Notes: generated by a model not told the origin, from the sequence alone. Shown: positions 1-9,188, counted from the first letter of the stretch. The stretch: DNA of 64,000 nucleotides from Pricia antarctica (GCF_900101815.1 NZ_FNAO01000003.1:372001-436000), one strand, 5' to 3'. Translations and numbers: made by a program.

Positions 1-1
1 C

Positions 2-601
2 ATTACACAGTTGGGCGTGCAGTCATCTTCACTTATCGCGATTATTGGTGCGGCGGGTCTGGCCATCGGCTTGGCGTTACAAGGTTCCCTATCCAATTTT
101 GCGGGAGGAGTTTTGATACTGCTTTTCAAGCCATTTAAGGTAGGTGATTTTATTTCGGCGCAAGGGGTTGATGGATCCGTTAAAGAAATCACGATTTTCT
201 ACACCAAATTGACCACCTTCGGTAATCAAATAGCGATAATTCCTAACGGTAAATTGTCCAACGACAATGTCATCAATTACAACGCATTATCCGCACGACG
301 GGACAATGTCAAGGTCGGTATCGGTTACGGTTCCAACATTAAGGAAGCTAAAAATATTCTATTGCAGATTTGTGCGGACAACGAGAATATTTCCAAGGAA
401 CCCATTCCAGAGGTGTACGTCGATGGACTTGGAGATAGTTCGGTTAACCTTACGTTGCGATTTTGGGCGGATACCAGTGTATTCTGGCCAGCACACTTCT
501 ATGTAATCGAGGAGACTAAAAGTCGTTTTGATGCCGCTGGAATCGAGATTCCGTTTCCACAGCGCGATGTACACGTCAAGGGGCAGCAGTTGAAGGCTTA
601 G
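2..601 (+). CDS. MscS-family mechanosensitive ion channel, C-terminal part (5' truncated)
   Basis: The reading frame is open from the first bases, so the true start lies left of the window and at least 199 codons are present. The first 35 residues carry the glycine/alanine-rich pore helix of MscS (GAAGLAIGLALQGSLSNFAG), followed by the beta domain that begins FKPFKVGDFI and the mixed alpha/beta C-terminal vestibule. Family role: an inner-membrane channel that opens under membrane tension to release solutes after hypo-osmotic shock. Any extra N-terminal membrane segments lie outside the window. The gene converges on tsaB with about 60 bases between the two stop codons. Confidence 0.93.
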   Translation: MTQLGVQSSSLIAIIGAAGLAIGLALQGSLSNFAGGVLILLFKPFKVGDFISAQGVDGSVKEITIFYTKLTTFGNQIAIIPNGKLSNDNVINYNALSARRDNVKVGIGYGSNIKEAKNILLQICADNENISKEPIPEVYVDGLGDSSVNLTLRFWADTSVFWPAHFYVIEETKSRFDAAGIEIPFPQRDVHVKGQQLKA

Positions 602-662
602 CACAATTCACTCACTGAACTTTTCACTTAATAAAATAGGGAAGAGTGAACCGTAGAATATC

Positions 663-1337
663 TTATTTTTTCTTCTTTTGAAGGATAAAATCCTTTAAAT
701 AATAGGGTTCGAAGTAGGCGACATTTTCAAATTCGCCTGTTTCGAATTTTTTATGGGATAAGGTTGCCATTTCCCTTGCGGAGGGCACGACGGAGGTATC
801 GAAGCTAAAATGGGGATGCTGCAAAAGTTCCTTGCATTTCTCGGCCCCGCTCCCAAGGATTGTCACCTTCCCTTTTTCAACAAACTCCAAAAAAGAATTT
901 CCGTCGATAACTTCGGCCTTGGTTTCCCTGATTTGGATTATGTCTTGGTCGAATACGGCGGAATAGACCTCCATTCGTCGGGCGTCTAAAACGGGAATTA
1001 AATAATCGGCCGCCGATGCCTTCGCTTGATAGGCCATACTTTCCAAAGTAGGAATCGAAATCAAGGGCACCTCCAAGGAAAAACATAATCCTTTGGCTGC
1101 GGACACCCCTATACGTAGCCCTGTATAAGATCCTGGGCCTTTACTGACCGCTATGGCATCGACATCGGAAAGCTCAAGCTCGGCCTCCTTTAAAACCGCC
1201 TGAATAAAAATATGCAATTGTTCGGAATGGGAATAGTTGGGCGTATCATGCTCTTTGATGGCCAGGAGTTTTCCATCTTTGGCTATACTAACCGAACAGT
1301 TTGTGGTGGCGGTCTCTAGGTTTATGATTGTGGGCAT
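663..1337 (-). CDS. tsaB: tRNA threonylcarbamoyladenosine biosynthesis protein TsaB
   Basis: 224 residues, the usual TsaB length. The N-terminus (MPTIINLETATTNCSVSI) and the motif GPGSYTGLRIG at residues 67-77 are diagnostic of the actin-like ASKHA fold of TsaB. In this family TsaB is the non-catalytic partner that scaffolds TsaD (with TsaE) in transferring the threonylcarbamoyl group to A37 of tRNAs that read ANN codons. The last residues are a lysine run (LQKKKK). The start is ATG. It lies 40 bases downstream of the TolC gene on the same strand, so it may be read from the exporter operon, although the functions are unrelated. Confidence 0.95.
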   Translation of the reverse strand: MPTIINLETATTNCSVSIAKDGKLLAIKEHDTPNYSHSEQLHIFIQAVLKEAELELSDVDAIAVSKGPGSYTGLRIGVSAAKGLCFSLEVPLISIPTLESMAYQAKASAADYLIPVLDARRMEVYSAVFDQDIIQIRETKAEVIDGNSFLEFVEKGKVTILGSGAEKCKELLQHPHFSFDTSVVPSAREMATLSHKKFETGEFENVAYFEPYYLKDFILQKKKK

Positions 1338-1377
1338 AATTGAATGAATTGGTCAATGACCTGCAAGGTTTTTCGTA

Positions 1378-2727
1378 TCAATTCAAATCGATCGGCACGC
1401 CAAAATAGAATTCAAGCACCTTGATCCTGAAAATATAGTCGTATTTGGTACGGACGACCTCGGCTTCGGCGTCTTCTACTCGGGACTGTGCCTGACTGAA
1501 ATCAAAAGCGTTCATCAGACCCACATCGTAACGCTCTTTGGAATAGTCATAGGCCAAGCGTCTCGCATCGGCCGTCTTTTGAGCGGCATAATAGGCTTTT
1601 GAAAAACTTTTAACATCGACGTAAGCTTGGTTGATGTTTGTCTCCAGATCCAATTTGTCCTGCTCCAGCTGGACTTCCGCTTTTCGAACGTTGATTTGTG
1701 CCCGTTTCACATTGTTCCTTACACTGAAACCGTTGAAGATGGGAATGTTCAATTGGGCGCCGTAGGAGATTCCGTCGTTCAGCCAAAGTTGATTGCCAAA
1801 ACTTTCGGCTTCCAACATCCCTGTAATATTGTTAAACCGTTCTTGATCGGAATAGCGGGTATTGTAATTGAAAAATGCACCTAAAGTGGGGTATTTTGCA
1901 CCTTTGGCTATGGCAAGGTCTTTCACTGCCAAATCGATATAGGAATTTGATAATTTAATATCGTTCCGAAAGGTCAAGGCCTTGGCAAAAATTTCCTTGG
2001 CGGAATTGTTTAGAATATCAGATGGCGGCACCTCATAATCCGCTTCTGCCACGTGGAAGTTTTCATAATCGGTTATCTGTAACAATTGAGCCAAGTTGAT
2101 TCGTGATATCAAGACTTGGTTCTCGGTATTTACGATCTGCTGCTCCAAATTCGCGGCAGTGGCCTCCACTTCCAACAAATCACCCTTAGGCACTACGCCC
2201 GCATTGACCAGTTCCGTGGTACGCTTCAGATCTTGACCGGTTATGGCGTACTGAGCCTGGAACACTATGAGGGTTTCTTTATTGGACAATATCTGTAAAT
2301 AGGCATTGGCCACGCTAAGCCGGATATCGTCCTTTAAATCATCCAATCTGTATTGATTGGCGAGGGCATTCAATTTGGCCCGGTTCAGCCTATGGATGTT
2401 CCGAAGTCCGTCGAATAGTAGAACGGAAGATTGCAATCCCCCGTTGGCGGTAAAAATAGTGGTCGTAACCGGTTGATTGGTGATGGGGTCGAACGAGAGA
2501 CCGGTATTCCCCGAAGCACTCAAAGAGGCATTGGCATCCGGCAGAAAAGCGCCCACGGCATCGGACCTATCGATCATTGCATTTTGCAGATCCAATTCAT
2601 ATTGCTCAATGGTCAGATTGTTTTCAACGGCATAGACCACGCATTCTTCCAACGTCCATTTTTTTTGCTGTGCCGTGATAGTGCTTATCGTGAACAACAG
2701 CAGTAAAGCGGTTAATTTAAAGTTCAT
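1378..2727 (-). CDS. TolC-family outer membrane efflux protein
   Basis: 449 residues with a cleavable signal peptide (about residues 1-19, ending ITAQ) followed by two outer membrane efflux protein repeats rich in long helices, as in TolC. The C-terminus YFGVPIDLN is typical of Bacteroidota members. Role by family: the outer membrane exit duct of a tripartite exporter. It is the last exporter gene of a minus-strand operon (ATPase, two permeases, adaptor, TolC), 26 bases after the adaptor. The context points to an ABC exporter of the MacAB-TolC type. The substrate cannot be told from sequence. Confidence 0.93.
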   Translation of the reverse strand: MNFKLTALLLLFTISTITAQQKKWTLEECVVYAVENNLTIEQYELDLQNAMIDRSDAVGAFLPDANASLSASGNTGLSFDPITNQPVTTTIFTANGGLQSSVLLFDGLRNIHRLNRAKLNALANQYRLDDLKDDIRLSVANAYLQILSNKETLIVFQAQYAITGQDLKRTTELVNAGVVPKGDLLEVEATAANLEQQIVNTENQVLISRINLAQLLQITDYENFHVAEADYEVPPSDILNNSAKEIFAKALTFRNDIKLSNSYIDLAVKDLAIAKGAKYPTLGAFFNYNTRYSDQERFNNITGMLEAESFGNQLWLNDGISYGAQLNIPIFNGFSVRNNVKRAQINVRKAEVQLEQDKLDLETNINQAYVDVKSFSKAYYAAQKTADARRLAYDYSKERYDVGLMNAFDFSQAQSRVEDAEAEVVRTKYDYIFRIKVLEFYFGVPIDLN

Positions 2728-2753
2728 TTTTTGATTGTTTTGATTGATGTCTT

Positions 2754-3905
2754 TTACTCTTCGTTAGAATCTACCTCCTCTTCTTCATCATCCCCTTTCT
2801 TGATGGGCTCCGTTTTGTTCCACACTTTTACCTTATCGGATTCTGTGAGTCCGGAAACAATTTCAACGTTCACCCCGTCGGAAATTCCGATTTCAATGTC
2901 CTTCCGAAGAAACTTTTGGTCTTCGACGGCACCGTCAGCAATTTCTACATAGGGCTTGTCCGTCTTTTTATCGAATTGCAGCAAGGCTTCGGGAATTACT
3001 AAAATGCTATCCTTCTTTTCGAGTACCAATGATGCGTTGGCACTATACCCCGCACGGATAAAAATATCGTCGTTGACCTCTACGTCGCCTTCGATCTTGA
3101 ATTGTACCGCTCCGGTCTCCTCGATTCCCTTGGGTGCTATAAAACGGAGCTTGGCATCCAATTCCTTGCCTTCTACCGCACCGAGATTGATTTTTAAGGG
3201 TGTGCCCACTTTCAACTTGGCCACTTCGCCTTCATCGACCTTTCCTTCAAAAATCATATTGCTCAAATCAGCAATGGTGGCTATGGTAGTACCATCGTTG
3301 AAATTGTTGCTTTCGATGACCTGATCACCTTCCTCTACAGGAATTTCCAAAATGGTGCCGTCAACGGTCGCCCTGATATTGGTGTTCGCACTCGACGAAC
3401 CACCTGCCGAACCTTCTCGGATAATTTGATAATCTGCCCTGGCATTCTCAATTTCCTGTTGCGCTTGATTGAACTGTAATTGTAAGGTGTTGAAATCCTG
3501 ACTGGCTATAACCCCCTTATCGAACAACGTCTTGTTTCGATCATACTCGATTTTGGAGTTGTTCAAGGCCAATTCGGCATTTCTAACGCGGCCACGTGCC
3601 TGATTCAAGGCCTGCTCATTGGGCACTACCTTAATCATGGCAATCAAATCGCCCGATTTTACCTTATCGCCTTCTTCCTTATACATTTTTTGAATGATGC
3701 CCGAAATTTGTGGTTTGATCTCAATTTCATCTTCAGGAATCAATTTACCGGTAGCCACGGTTTTCTTTTCGATATTGGTAATAAAGGGATTCTGAACCTC
3801 GTATGTTACCGCTGACTTACTGTTGGATTTGATGAAGAATGCTGCGGCCCACAATGCGCCGAGCACTAAGACCCCAATGAGGATATATTTAACGATTTTG
3901 TTCAT
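2754..3905 (-). CDS. HlyD/MacA-like periplasmic adaptor of an ABC exporter
   Basis: 383 residues. A single N-terminal membrane anchor (about residues 5-26) is followed by a biotinyl-lipoyl-like half motif (KPQISGIIQKMYKEEGDKVKSG), a coiled-coil hairpin (about 100-165), the second lipoyl half, and beta-barrel domains. The C-terminus is strongly acidic (a DDEEEEVDSNEE-type tail). Adaptors of this family bridge the inner membrane ABC permease and the outer membrane TolC. The ATG start is followed directly by a hydrophobic segment. A spacer of 143 bases separates it from the upstream permease, the longest gap in the operon. Confidence 0.93.
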   Translation of the reverse strand: MNKIVKYILIGVLVLGALWAAAFFIKSNSKSAVTYEVQNPFITNIEKKTVATGKLIPEDEIEIKPQISGIIQKMYKEEGDKVKSGDLIAMIKVVPNEQALNQARGRVRNAELALNNSKIEYDRNKTLFDKGVIASQDFNTLQLQFNQAQQEIENARADYQIIREGSAGGSSSANTNIRATVDGTILEIPVEEGDQVIESNNFNDGTTIATIADLSNMIFEGKVDEGEVAKLKVGTPLKINLGAVEGKELDAKLRFIAPKGIEETGAVQFKIEGDVEVNDDIFIRAGYSANASLVLEKKDSILVIPEALLQFDKKTDKPYVEIADGAVEDQKFLRKDIEIGISDGVNVEIVSGLTESDKVKVWNKTEPIKKGDDEEEEVDSNEE

Positions 3906-4048
3906 TTTGAAAAGTGTTTGTTGTTTATTGTTTAGGGTTGATGGTTACAGTAGTGCACTAATTTTTAATTTAAAATGGTGTTTTATGTGTTGATTTCAAA
4001 AATTGACATTTTTCAATTTTTGGATTTGTATTGTATTTGACTGGAGAT

Positions 4049-5311
4049 TCACTCTTCTCGAAGCGCATCGATAGGTTTTATGCTCACGGCGCGCTGGGCG
4101 GGTATAAGTCCGATTAAGGTACCGAGCACCACCATTATGACCAAGGCCCCAAGAACGTAAGGAATGGGCACGGTCGGATTCGTATAGGGAAATTCAATGT
4201 CTTGTGTAAAGCTATCTATCATAGCCAAGGTCATCGCGCCTATTATGATTCCCATGATCCCTGCGATAACAGTCAAGAAAACAGATTCCAATATAATCTG
4301 GTTACGCACTTCGGCAGGGGTGGCCCCCAAGGCCCTTCGAACACCTAGTTCTTTCGTACGTTCCTTTACCGAAATCAATAAAATGTTTCCTATGCCGATC
4401 ACTCCTGCTAAAATAGTTGCGATGCCAACAACGAGTGATAAAAAAGTGATGCCATCGGCAAACCCTACAATTTTATTGAACTGCTCACCTAGATTAAACG
4501 ACCCAAAAGCACGGTCGTCAGCAGGATGAACATGGTGAATATTCTTTAAAAGATTTTTTATGTTTTCTTCAACTTTAATTACATCGGCATCATCATAGGC
4601 GGCAATAGAAAACCAGCCCACATTATCGCCTGTATTGTACAATTTTTTAAATGTGGAAAATGGAATAAAGATATCGCCGTCTCCACCGAATCCGCCGCTC
4701 TGTTCGAACTTGTGTACCCCGACGACCTGAAAATAGACTTCATCTATTTTTATAAATCCGCCTATGGGGTCTTCATCTTTGTCAAAAAGTTCCTTTTGGG
4801 TACGTTCACCGATTACGGCAACTTTTCTGGCTTGATCGATATCCTCGTCATTGATAAAACGTCCCCCGTCATATATTTTCTTTGGTGCAATTTTGGTAAA
4901 CTGGGGGAAATCGCCAAATAGGGTATAGCTACCTGTTTTGTTTTTTCGCCCGATAGTGGCCGGTGGCGAACCGAAAAAACCCATTACATTTCGTGGCGCG
5001 ATATACTCGACTTGAGGAATGCGATTCTCTATCATCGTAGCATCGCCTAATTTCAGTTGCATCTGCCTTCCGGTCTTGTAGCCTTCATATGGCATACTTG
5101 TACTTTGTGCCCAGACGAACATACTATTTTTCGCTATGGTCTCAAACATACTCTCAAACCCATTGTCCATTCCTTTGGCGGCGCCAGAAAGAGCTATGTA
5201 AATAAAAATGCCCCACAGAACGCCAATAACAGTGATAACAGTGCGCGTCTTGTTCTTGCTGATAGAACCGAAAATCTCCTGCCATGTATTTCTGTCAAAT
5301 AAAAATTGCAT
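4049..5311 (-). CDS. MacB-like ABC transporter permease (first of two)
   Basis: 420 residues with the FtsX/MacB layout: one N-terminal membrane helix (about 22-45) after a short amphipathic start (QEIFGSISKNKTRTVITVIG), a large periplasmic MacB_PCD domain, and three C-terminal helices (about 285-400) ending IKPIDALREE. The segment VKERTKELGVRRALGATPAEV is the coupling region that contacts the ATPase. It starts one base after the stop of the neighbouring permease, so the two are probably translationally coupled and form a heterodimer. Family role: mechanotransmission rather than transport through the membrane. Confidence 0.93.
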   Translation of the reverse strand: MQFLFDRNTWQEIFGSISKNKTRTVITVIGVLWGIFIYIALSGAAKGMDNGFESMFETIAKNSMFVWAQSTSMPYEGYKTGRQMQLKLGDATMIENRIPQVEYIAPRNVMGFFGSPPATIGRKNKTGSYTLFGDFPQFTKIAPKKIYDGGRFINDEDIDQARKVAVIGERTQKELFDKDEDPIGGFIKIDEVYFQVVGVHKFEQSGGFGGDGDIFIPFSTFKKLYNTGDNVGWFSIAAYDDADVIKVEENIKNLLKNIHHVHPADDRAFGSFNLGEQFNKIVGFADGITFLSLVVGIATILAGVIGIGNILLISVKERTKELGVRRALGATPAEVRNQIILESVFLTVIAGIMGIIIGAMTLAMIDSFTQDIEFPYTNPTVPIPYVLGALVIMVVLGTLIGLIPAQRAVSIKPIDALREE

Positions 5312-5312
5312 A

Positions 5313-6542
5313 TTATTCGTCTCTTAGTGCAACAATGGGTTTAATACGTGCCGCTTTTCTCGCCGGGATATACCCTGCAATACCTCCAAAAATTATCAGA
5401 AGAACGGTCGCAAAAACAGCCGTGCCCGTATCTATAAAAGGATTGGTAATGAAAAAATCCTTCAATTTTTCGCCCATCGAACTTAATATGGCAATTCCGA
5501 TGAGCATGCCTACAAAACCGGAAACGGTCGTGATAAAAACGGACTCCAATAATATAGTGCCTATCACCGCTTTCGGGGTAGCACCCAAAGCCTTACGTAT
5601 GCCCAATTCTTTGGTACGCTCTTTGACAACAAAAACCATAATGTTACTGATACCTATAATTCCGGCGATTATGGTACCGAAAGCCACAAAACTGACGATC
5701 ATTTGCAACACCCTTGCAAACTGCTGATTCTGTTTCAGTTGATCGGCCACGTTGCGAATGAAAATCCCGTTTTGGTCTTGGGGACTTATATATTTCTTTT
5801 CCCGTAAGAACTCATCAACACCTTTATCGAAAGCCATAGCCCCTGCGTAGCCCAATTCAGGCTTAAAACCGAGCACGATGGCATCGATTTTATCGGTGTT
5901 TTTATCTAGAAGTTGTTTGGTGGTATACGGTATAAAAATGTTCCGCTCTTCTCGATCTCCGCCATCATCCTGAAAAACGCCTATGACCTTATAGGCAACG
6001 CCACCCACATCGATATATTTGCCCACGGAATTTTTTGTGCCAAAAAGGTCCTGTTCGACCAGCCTACCTATCACCGCGTTCTTGGTCTTGTTCTCGATAT
6101 CGAGCTCGTTCAAATAGCGGCCCTTCATCATTATGGTCATCTCGGCAAACTGGTGGGAAGGTGCAACGGCCCAAGTAGAATAGCTGTTGGATTCATTTTT
6201 GTACTTGACCGTATCTTGGCGAATAATTCTTGGAGATATATAATCAAGATAAAAAGGAAAGTTTTTCTCGATATCGTCGAGATCACTGTTCTCGAATTCA
6301 ATGTTCCTATTTGATTTATACCCCTTATATGGCATTGTAGTCCTTCCCGTAAAAACAAAAAGAACATTGGTCGCATCGTCACCAAAAAAGTCATCGAAGG
6401 TATTGATGAGTCCGTTGCCGAAGCCGAAAAGAACGACGAAAATTAGGATTCCCAGCGCCACGGTAAACCCAGACAAGAAAGTACGGAGCTTGTTTTTTTG
6501 TATGGTCTGGAAGATTTCCTTCCAATTGTCCCTGCTAAACAT
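5313..6542 (-). CDS. MacB-like ABC transporter permease (second of two)
   Basis: 409 residues with the same architecture as the downstream permease: one N-terminal helix, a MacB_PCD periplasmic domain, three C-terminal helices, and the end IKPIVALRDE. The coupling segment reads VKERTKELGIRKALGATPKAV. The two permeases are clearly paralogous but diverged in the periplasmic domain, which suggests a heterodimeric exporter. The ATG overlaps the end of the ATPase gene by 8 bases. The stub at 7329-7409 resembles the first 25 residues of this protein (MFSRDNWKEIFQTIQKNK). Confidence 0.93.
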   Translation of the reverse strand: MFSRDNWKEIFQTIQKNKLRTFLSGFTVALGILIFVVLFGFGNGLINTFDDFFGDDATNVLFVFTGRTTMPYKGYKSNRNIEFENSDLDDIEKNFPFYLDYISPRIIRQDTVKYKNESNSYSTWAVAPSHQFAEMTIMMKGRYLNELDIENKTKNAVIGRLVEQDLFGTKNSVGKYIDVGGVAYKVIGVFQDDGGDREERNIFIPYTTKQLLDKNTDKIDAIVLGFKPELGYAGAMAFDKGVDEFLREKKYISPQDQNGIFIRNVADQLKQNQQFARVLQMIVSFVAFGTIIAGIIGISNIMVFVVKERTKELGIRKALGATPKAVIGTILLESVFITTVSGFVGMLIGIAILSSMGEKLKDFFITNPFIDTGTAVFATVLLIIFGGIAGYIPARKAARIKPIVALRDE

Positions 6543-7236
6543 ATTGCGATGCCCTTACCTGTTCCACAAACTTATCCTCCACGATGATACCATCCTTTAA
6601 CTGCACGATACGCTTGCACATATGGGCGATATCCTCTTCATGGGTGACAATTAATATAGTGTTCCCGTCGTCGTTTATCTTTTGAATAAGATCCATCACT
6701 TCATACGATGTCGTACTATCCAACGCGCCCGTAGGCTCATCAGCGAGCAGCACCTTGGGTTCGGCTGCCATGGCACGGGCAATAGCTACACGCTGTTTTT
6801 GTCCACCGGATAACTCGTTGGGAAGATGCGTCGCCCATTCTTTGAGACCTACCTGAGTTAAATATTTTAGTGCCCTTTCTTCCCGTTCCTTTCTTGGGAC
6901 TTTTTGATAGTATAACGGCAGAGCCACATTTTCCATGGCGTTTTTGTAATTGATAAGATTGAAGGACTGAAAAACGAAACCCAAAAACTTATTGCGGTAA
7001 TTCGCGGCTTTTGTCTCGTTGAGATTTTTAATGGGAACACCATCTAAAGTGTACGACCCCTCATCCAGCTCATCCAACATGCCTAAAATATTCAATAACG
7101 TGGATTTCCCCGATCCGGATGATCCCATAATGGCCACAAGTTCGCCTTCGGCAATAGTAAAATTCAATCCTTTTAAAACGTGAAGGGTATTGGTTCCCAT
7201 CTTATAGGATTTGTGAAGGTCTTTGATTTCGATCAT
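6535..7236 (-). CDS. ABC transporter ATP-binding protein (MacB/LolD type)
   Basis: 233 residues with the complete nucleotide-binding set: Walker A GSSGSGKST (38-46), a Q-loop in FVFQSFNLI (88-96), signature LSGGQKQR (142-149), Walker B VLLADEPTGALD (162-173) and the switch histidine in IVTHEE. The short form with no fused membrane domain matches LolD/MacB-like ATPases that pair with separate permeases. It is the first intact gene of the five-gene exporter operon. No clear Bacteroidota promoter was found in the 290 bases upstream, where the decayed permease stub lies. Confidence 0.95.
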   Translation of the reverse strand: MIEIKDLHKSYKMGTNTLHVLKGLNFTIAEGELVAIMGSSGSGKSTLLNILGMLDELDEGSYTLDGVPIKNLNETKAANYRNKFLGFVFQSFNLINYKNAMENVALPLYYQKVPRKEREERALKYLTQVGLKEWATHLPNELSGGQKQRVAIARAMAAEPKVLLADEPTGALDSTTSYEVMDLIQKINDDGNTILIVTHEEDIAHMCKRIVQLKDGIIVEDKFVEQVRASQYV

Positions 7237-7328
7237 GGTATCGCTGTTTGTGGTTCGCCGCTTTTACTAATCAGGCAATTAGACTGGTAAGTTCTTTAAT
7301 TGTTACAAGTTACTCTCAAAATATTGTG

Positions 7329-7409
7329 TTAAAAATTCGTGAAGAGAGGCCGTGATTTATTTTTACGGATGGTATCTAAAATTTCTTGCCACCTTTCGAT
7401 GTCGAACAT
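7329..7409 (-). pseudogene. Truncated N-terminal stub of a third MacB-like permease
   Basis: A 26-codon minus-strand frame begins MFDIERWQEILDTIRKNK and hits a stop after SRPLFTNF. The beginning closely resembles the starts of the two intact permeases just downstream (for example MFSRDNWKEIFQTIQKNK), including the conserved W-x-E-I-x-x-x-I-x-K-N-K pattern. Nothing permease-like follows the stop. I infer a remnant of an additional permease copy deleted after duplication or recombination. The rest of the 7237-7528 gap shows no coding signal. Confidence 0.7.
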
Positions 7410-7528
7410 GAAGCCGATGATTATTGAACCCGAAGGGGCTCATTGTTTGATGAATATGGCAGGGGTTACCACAAATGAAAAGACTGTTCAAACTAGAACT
7501 TGTTACATCTCAAGACCTTAAAAAAATG

Positions 7529-7762
7529 TTAAACTTCTTGAGCGGTTTTTGGCTTCATCTTTTTATAAACAAAATAGCCCAGTATGGCTATTGCGATGTA
7601 AGGTATGGCCATAAGATAGACAATCCCATTGTTTATGCCTTCGGCCGTCGAAGTATTGCCATTACTTTCAAGTACGGCCCGGCACATAGCGCATTGTGCT
7701 TCCATTACCTCTGGAAATAAGTAAAAAGTTATTCCTATTACAATTATTACACTCTTTTTCAT
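7529..7762 (-). CDS. Small membrane protein with CxxC motif, cytochrome oxidase cluster
   Basis: 77 residues: a signal-like hydrophobic segment (about 4-21), a short exposed part with the CxxC pair in QCAMCRAVLESN, then a second membrane helix (about 47-66) and a lysine-rich tail. I do not recognise a named family beyond small proteins that accompany cytochrome oxidase genes in flavobacteria. The CxxC facing the periplasm could bind metal or heme or act in redox transfer, which is inference. ATG start. The gene is separated from the DUF420 gene by the inverted-repeat element at 7766-7925. Confidence 0.75.
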   Translation of the reverse strand: MKKSVIIVIGITFYLFPEVMEAQCAMCRAVLESNGNTSTAEGINNGIVYLMAIPYIAIAILGYFVYKKMKPKTAQEV

Positions 7763-7765
7763 CTA

Positions 7766-7925
7766 GAACTCATTTAGACTTTTTCTTTTACCTAATAATA
7801 CCACATTTTGTAGCTATATTTCCTCATTTTTGAATACGGTAGCCCTGCTATGCTATTAAAAAATGACTTCATCTAGCTTCACAAGACCATATTCTCGGTT
7901 CTAAACAAGAAGTCTAAATGAGTTC
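7766..7925. mobile_element. 160-base MITE-like element with perfect 16-base terminal inverted repeats
   Basis: The left end GAACTCATTTAGACTT (7766-7781) is the exact reverse complement of the right end AAGTCTAAATGAGTTC (7910-7925). The 128 bases between are AT-rich with no significant reading frame. It fills nearly the whole gap between the small CxxC gene and the DUF420 gene, starting 3 bases from one coding region and ending 4 bases from the other. The size and terminal repeats fit a miniature inverted-repeat element or an internally deleted insertion sequence. I saw no convincing target-site duplication. Confidence 0.6.
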
Positions 7926-7929
7926 ATGC

Positions 7930-8463
7930 TCAAGTTACATAATATGGGAAAATCATCAAATAGACCACTACCCCAGAAATCGCCACATACAACCAAATGG
8001 GAAAGGTAATCTTGGCCCATTTTCGGTGACTTTTAAAATTCTTCAAATAGGCGAATGTGTACGTCTTAAGCACCAAGGGGATTATGACTATGGATAAAAA
8101 GATATGTGAAACCAAAATGAAAAAATATACATAACGAATGATCCCTTCCCCGCCGAAAGATGTAGAATCAGCAGTCATGTGGTACGCAATATACATCACC
8201 AAAAACAACACCGACAAACCTATGCAAGTCGTCATCAGATTTTGATGCAACCGGCGCTTGCCGTTCAGAATGGCCCAAAGGGCAATTATCAGAAGGAATG
8301 CTGTAAGTGCGTTTATGGACGCATACAGTGGTGGCAAAAAGCCTAATCGCTCTACATTCGGTATCTTGACGGTGAATAATAACGCGACCACGGCGGGGAC
8401 CACTATCGACACCACGGTAATCAGGGTATTCAGCTTTTTTTCTTTTTTCGAATAAGGGTCCAT
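7930..8463 (-). CDS. DUF420-family membrane protein (cytochrome oxidase associated)
   Basis: 177 residues with about five membrane helices and the histidines typical of DUF420 proteins (YHMTAD and VSHIFLS within helices, SHRKWAKITFPIWLY near the end). Family members are encoded next to SCO and heme-copper oxidase genes and are thought to take part in oxidase biogenesis; the exact function is not established. The start ATG overlaps the SCO stop by one base (TAATG), indicating translational coupling. The last codon abuts the inverted-repeat element. Confidence 0.9.
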   Translation of the reverse strand: MDPYSKKEKKLNTLITVVSIVVPAVVALLFTVKIPNVERLGFLPPLYASINALTAFLLIIALWAILNGKRRLHQNLMTTCIGLSVLFLVMYIAYHMTADSTSFGGEGIIRYVYFFILVSHIFLSIVIIPLVLKTYTFAYLKNFKSHRKWAKITFPIWLYVAISGVVVYLMIFPYYVT

Positions 8464-9188
8464 TATTCTTCCAACAGTTTTTTGATATCCTTTTTTAAGA
8501 TGGAAATCTGTTCTTTTTCGCCATGGTCGTTCTCTTCTTGCGCCTCTGTTATTGCTCCTCTATAATACACGATCGGATTACCGTAACTATCGGTTCTCGA
8601 CCGGAGATACCCCTGTTTATCGACCAATGCGAACAATCCCGAATGCTCGAATCCGCCCGGTGCATCGGCATTTTCAGCAGCAAAAATATTGAAGCCTTCA
8701 TTGGCCAACGTGTAGATTTCCTCTCTATCCCCTGTCATCAAATGCCAATCAAGATTCTTAATGCCATGCTTTTCTGCGTAGTTTTTCAGAACCTCGGGGG
8801 TATCAAACTTAGGCGTAATGGAAAAAGAGGCGATTCCGAAATCCTTCTTATCTTCAAATTCCTCTTGTAGATTTACCAAATTTTCGGTCATTATCGGGCA
8901 TATTGACGGACATCTGGTAAAGAAAAACTCGACTACATACACCTTTCCGAGGTAATCTTTGTCCGTTATCAACAAACTATCTTGATCGACCAATTCAAAG
9001 GAAGGTACTCTTCGTTTTTCTCCTTCAAATGTTATATAAGACAATGTGCCGGTTTTACTGCTCACGTCCATCCTATCACTTTGTACAATGGTACCGCTCT
9101 TTATACGGTCAACGATTGTGGGTATTACAATAATGCCAAAGATTAAAATAATTAAAGATATCCAGATGTAGGTGTATTTTTTGTCCAT
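8463..9188 (-). CDS. SCO family copper chaperone for cytochrome c oxidase
   Basis: 241 residues. An N-terminal membrane anchor (about 7-26) is followed by a thioredoxin fold with the copper-binding pair in TRCPSICPIM (C93 and C97) and the distal histidine in GFEHSGLF (H182). These three ligands define SCO1/SenC proteins, which deliver copper to the CuA site of cytochrome oxidase subunit II or maintain its cysteines. The gene lies between a cysteine-less thioredoxin-like gene and DUF420, in a cluster with cyoE and cox genes, which supports this role. Confidence 0.94.
   Translation of the reverse strand: MDKKYTYIWISLIILIFGIIVIPTIVDRIKSGTIVQSDRMDVSSKTGTLSYITFEGEKRRVPSFELVDQDSLLITDKDYLGKVYVVEFFFTRCPSICPIMTENLVNLQEEFEDKKDFGIASFSITPKFDTPEVLKNYAEKHGIKNLDWHLMTGDREEIYTLANEGFNIFAAENADAPGGFEHSGLFALVDKQGYLRSRTDSYGNPIVYYRGAITEAQEENDHGEKEQISILKKDIKKLLEE

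Noticed and set aside
602-662. A TTCACTC/GAGTGAA inverted repeat between the MscS and tsaB stops
   Set aside because: The loop is about 30 bases and there is no T-run, so it is too weak to call a terminator.
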